Positions 62,044 through 64,000 of a DNA stretch of 64,000 nt are shown here, one piece after another. This DNA comes from Sphaerochaeta halotolerans (GTDB lineage: Bacteria; Spirochaetota; Spirochaetia; Sphaerochaetales; Sphaerochaetaceae). Under the pieces are notes generated by a model. It had not been told where the DNA came from and made no database searches. It saw only the letters and a program-made list of their open reading frames with translations. The stretch is from assembly GCF_003429665.1 (NCBI RefSeq), contig NZ_QUWK01000013.1, positions 25,341 through 89,340 on the forward strand, written 5' to 3'. Position numbers and translations under genes: made by a program. Position 1 is the first letter of the stretch, and every line of letters starts with the position of its first letter.

Positions 62044-63585
62044 ATGGACATTATGTTGTCTTTGCCAGCCAATGCCGCTAAACATTTCTCAATAGAAAAA
62101 AAATCTACCAATTTTCAGAGACTATTTACTGCCTCTGATCCAAAAAACCAACAACTGGGTTCTGGTGGAGGAACAGCATGGTTGCTTACTGAATCTTTCC
62201 GAAATGATAATACTGAAGACGATTTTCATAAGTGGCTACACGCTACAAAGAAAGTAATAATACATGGCGGAGGTCTTAGCAGAAGACTCCCTGCCTATGC
62301 CCCTTCCGGAAAACCATTTCTCCCTGTACCAGTTTTTCGTTGGGCTAGAGGTCAACGACTTGACCAGACGCTGGCCGATCTTCAGGTGCAGTTTGCTGAA
62401 CAGATTCTCAATAATTCAGATGAAAATCAAAATATACTTGTGGCAAGCGGAGACGTGCTTATATTACCATCAAAGAACAAATTGGTTATTCCCAAGGCCG
62501 ATGTTGTTTTGTTTGCATTGTCAGCTGATCCCTTAACAGCTAGTAATCACGGGGTATTTGTATGTGACAAAAATGAATCGAGTAAATTAAACAATATGCT
62601 CCAGAAACCTACCCAACAAGAATTACGAGGTATTATTGATCATCCATTCTATATTGATACAGGCCTCTGGCTTTTTAGTGATAAAGCAATTTGTAAACTT
62701 ATGGAAAAATGTGTTGACAATTTTTCCAGCGAATCTTTTAATTTTTCGATTCCAAAATTCTATGATTTATATGGAAAGTTTGGACTTTCCCTAGGAGCTC
62801 ATCCAAGTATATTTGATAGAGAAATATCAGAGCTTGATGTTGCTGTGGTTGTATTGCATGAACAGGAGTTCCTTCATTTCGGAACCAGCATGGAACTAAT
62901 TTCAAGTACTTTATCAATCCAGAACAAAGAATTAGACCCAACAAGGATGTGGTCAAAAAATATTAAACCACATCCATCCATTTTTATCCAAAATTCCAAG
63001 ATGCAGGTTAAACTTCAATCAAATAATCATTCAATATGGATTGAAAATTCTCATATTGGAACAGGATGGACTCTTCATGACTCCCATGTGATAACAGGAG
63101 TACCTGAGAACAATTGGGAAATCGATCTTCCATCAAATACTTGCATTGATTTGGTTCCTATTAAAAATAGTCAATATGCCGTTCGTTTCTATGGGATTAA
63201 AGACAATTTCAAAGGTAATATCAAGGATTCAAATACCATATTCCTAAATCAACCAGTTATCGACTGGTTAAGCAACCATGGAATTGAAACACCAGAGACA
63301 GATATTGATATTCACGATTTTAGGTTATTCCCGATATTACATATGAAGGAAATATCTGATACATTTTTACAATGGTTGTTTGAAGAAACTCCTGATAGTG
63401 CGCATAGACAAATGTATATTTCTTCAGAAAAAGCATCTGCAAAGGATCTTCTTGATCTGGCAAATATACCTAGATTACTTGATCAACGTATACAATATCG
63501 AAAAAGGAATTACTCAACACTGGCACAAAACTTCAATAAGAGAGCCAATTGCAAAATAGGTTTTCAAGAACCTCGTAATGCATAA
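62044..63585 (+). CDS. Fucose-1-phosphate guanylyltransferase-like protein (Fkp N-terminal half)
   Basis: Nucleotidyltransferase resembling the N-terminal pyrophosphorylase part of bacterial bifunctional Fkp, 513 residues. Marks are LGSGGGTAWLLTESF (about 37-52), the pyrophosphorylase loop IHGGGLSRRLPAYAPSGKPF (about 74-93), PVFRWARGQRLDQTLADLQ and VASGDVLIL. Fkp proteins are about 950 residues with a GHMP kinase half; here that half is missing and no kinase gene follows in the window. It may make GDP-fucose or another GDP-sugar from a phosphate made elsewhere. Much more AT-rich than its neighbours. GGAG ribosome site. Confidence 0.78.
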   Translation: MDIMLSLPANAAKHFSIEKKSTNFQRLFTASDPKNQQLGSGGGTAWLLTESFRNDNTEDDFHKWLHATKKVIIHGGGLSRRLPAYAPSGKPFLPVPVFRWARGQRLDQTLADLQVQFAEQILNNSDENQNILVASGDVLILPSKNKLVIPKADVVLFALSADPLTASNHGVFVCDKNESSKLNNMLQKPTQQELRGIIDHPFYIDTGLWLFSDKAICKLMEKCVDNFSSESFNFSIPKFYDLYGKFGLSLGAHPSIFDREISELDVAVVVLHEQEFLHFGTSMELISSTLSIQNKELDPTRMWSKNIKPHPSIFIQNSKMQVKLQSNNHSIWIENSHIGTGWTLHDSHVITGVPENNWEIDLPSNTCIDLVPIKNSQYAVRFYGIKDNFKGNIKDSNTIFLNQPVIDWLSNHGIETPETDIDIHDFRLFPILHMKEISDTFLQWLFEETPDSAHRQMYISSEKASAKDLLDLANIPRLLDQRIQYRKRNYSTLAQNFNKRANCKIGFQEPRNA

Positions 63586-63638
63586 ACATACAAAACCATC
63601 ACTCACATACCCCATACCTGCTACTGGCCCATGTGACT

Positions 63639-63660
63639 GACAGAGCTCTGTCTTGTTTTT
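63639..63660 (+). terminator. Intrinsic terminator after the guanylyltransferase-like gene
   Basis: GACAG-AGCT-CTGTC (63639-63652) followed by TTGTTTTT. Confidence 0.8.
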
Positions 63661-63689
63661 ACTGATAATTGCATGATGGATATAGAAAA

Positions 63690-63746
63690 AAGGACCTTTT
63701 TCTGTTACTGTTTAGTTACTACACAAAACAAACAAAAGAGGTCCTT
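63690..63746. repeat. Inverted repeat before an edge ORF
   Basis: AAGGACCT (63690-63697) and AGGTCCTT (63739-63746), with further A/T pairing outside. The right arm covers the ribosome site of the ORF starting at 63750, so the stem could hide it. It may also be part of a mobile-element end. Confidence 0.5.
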
Positions 63747-63749
63747 CTT

Positions 63750-63950
63750 ATGCACCATACTACACCAACCCCCCTGGTTCTTCAATCCCTGCTCTTCTCC
63801 CATGAAGACTTTTCACCCTGCCTTTTCCGCAGACCGAGCGAGCGTGAGAGTGAGTTCCTCAGCTTCTTCCAAGGGGTGCAATCCCTGCTCACTTGCGAAG
63901 AATTGCACAGGTTGCAGAGGAGCTGTGTTTTGTCAAGAGAAATTGGATAA
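63750..63950 (+). CDS. Short ORF of unknown nature at the window edge
   Basis: 66 residues from the ATG at 63750, preceded by AAGAGG. Protein-like stretch LVLQSLLFSHEDFSPCLF and SEFLSFFQGVQSLL, not recognised. It could be a truncated or frameshifted start of a longer gene, such as a transposase, continuing beyond the window. Low certainty that it is expressed as such. Confidence 0.35.
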   Translation: MHHTTPTPLVLQSLLFSHEDFSPCLFRRPSERESEFLSFFQGVQSLLTCEELHRLQRSCVLSREIG

Positions 63951-64000
63951 AATGGTAGTGGGAATTCCCTATTCTGGTACTGTTCGAAAATACTCACTAT

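Noticed and set aside
1..64000. tRNA and rRNA genes
   Set aside because: None recognised by eye on either strand; a covariance-model scan would be needed to exclude them fully.

Overview
The window looks like a chromosome segment of a free-living, fermentative spirochaete, most likely a Sphaerochaeta-like organism. This is inference, from three things: a Treponema-type FabV/TER enoyl reductase at the left edge; substrate-binding proteins whose signal peptides end in the spirochaetal style (LFAAGQAEK, FAGGSAEK, FAAGTKEE); and a very high density of carbohydrate ABC importers, each with its own LacI or AraC regulator. No rRNA, tRNA or CRISPR array was found.

Layout. 1-3.5 kb: 3' part of fabV, then an NMT1/SsuA-type importer (lipoprotein, ATPase, permease). 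3.5-11.2 kb: a divergent sugar locus with a LacI regulator and TIM-barrel isomerase leftward, and a ribose-type ABC importer plus a glutamine-amidotransferase-like protein rightward. 11.6-16.2 kb: MarR regulator with a heterodimeric ABC exporter. 16.4-23.2 kb: a leftward purine-type operon (8-oxoguanine deaminase-like amidohydrolase, BMP lipoprotein, ATPase, two permeases, MerR regulator). Its promoter has the stretched 19-bp spacer and palindrome typical of MerR control. 23.5-24.2 kb: a DinJ antitoxin, a YoeB toxin broken by one stop codon, and a 155-bp repeat. 24.3-28.2 kb: 3-oxotetronate kinase and decarboxylase, a TauE exporter, and an anaerobic sulfatase maturase. 28.4-35.4 kb: an alpha-galactoside locus (GH4 enzyme, CUT1 importer, AraC regulator, AGE-family epimerase). 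35.5-41.7 kb: an AAC(3)-like acetyltransferase and a CUT1 importer operon with an FAD oxidoreductase and LacI regulator. 41.8-49.8 kb: ZIP transporter, methyltransferase, AAA/DUF4143 ATPase, small unknown proteins, UDP-glucose dehydrogenase, nitrilase-like amidase, mannitol-dehydrogenase-family enzyme.

49.8-55.2 kb is the most unusual part. Two RloA/RloB (AbiL-like) ATPase plus RloB modules face opposite ways. The left RloB gene is broken twice, by an IS200/IS605 element and by a 155-bp structured repeat. The right RloB gene has its 3' end replaced by another copy of that repeat. The repeat occurs three times in the window, always exactly 155 bp and always directly after AAT. The IS200 element also sits after AAT and carries a similar hairpin. 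The simplest reading is a non-autonomous element moved by a Y1 transposase. 55.3-61.7 kb: an alpha-glucoside importer operon with a GH31 glycosidase and LacI regulator. 61.8-64 kb: an AT-rich, probably acquired gene resembling the fucose-1-phosphate guanylyltransferase half of Fkp, then a terminator and a short unknown ORF at the edge.

The overall picture is a scavenging lifestyle: each locus couples an importer to a first catabolic enzyme and a local regulator, interrupted by a small defence and mobile-element island.
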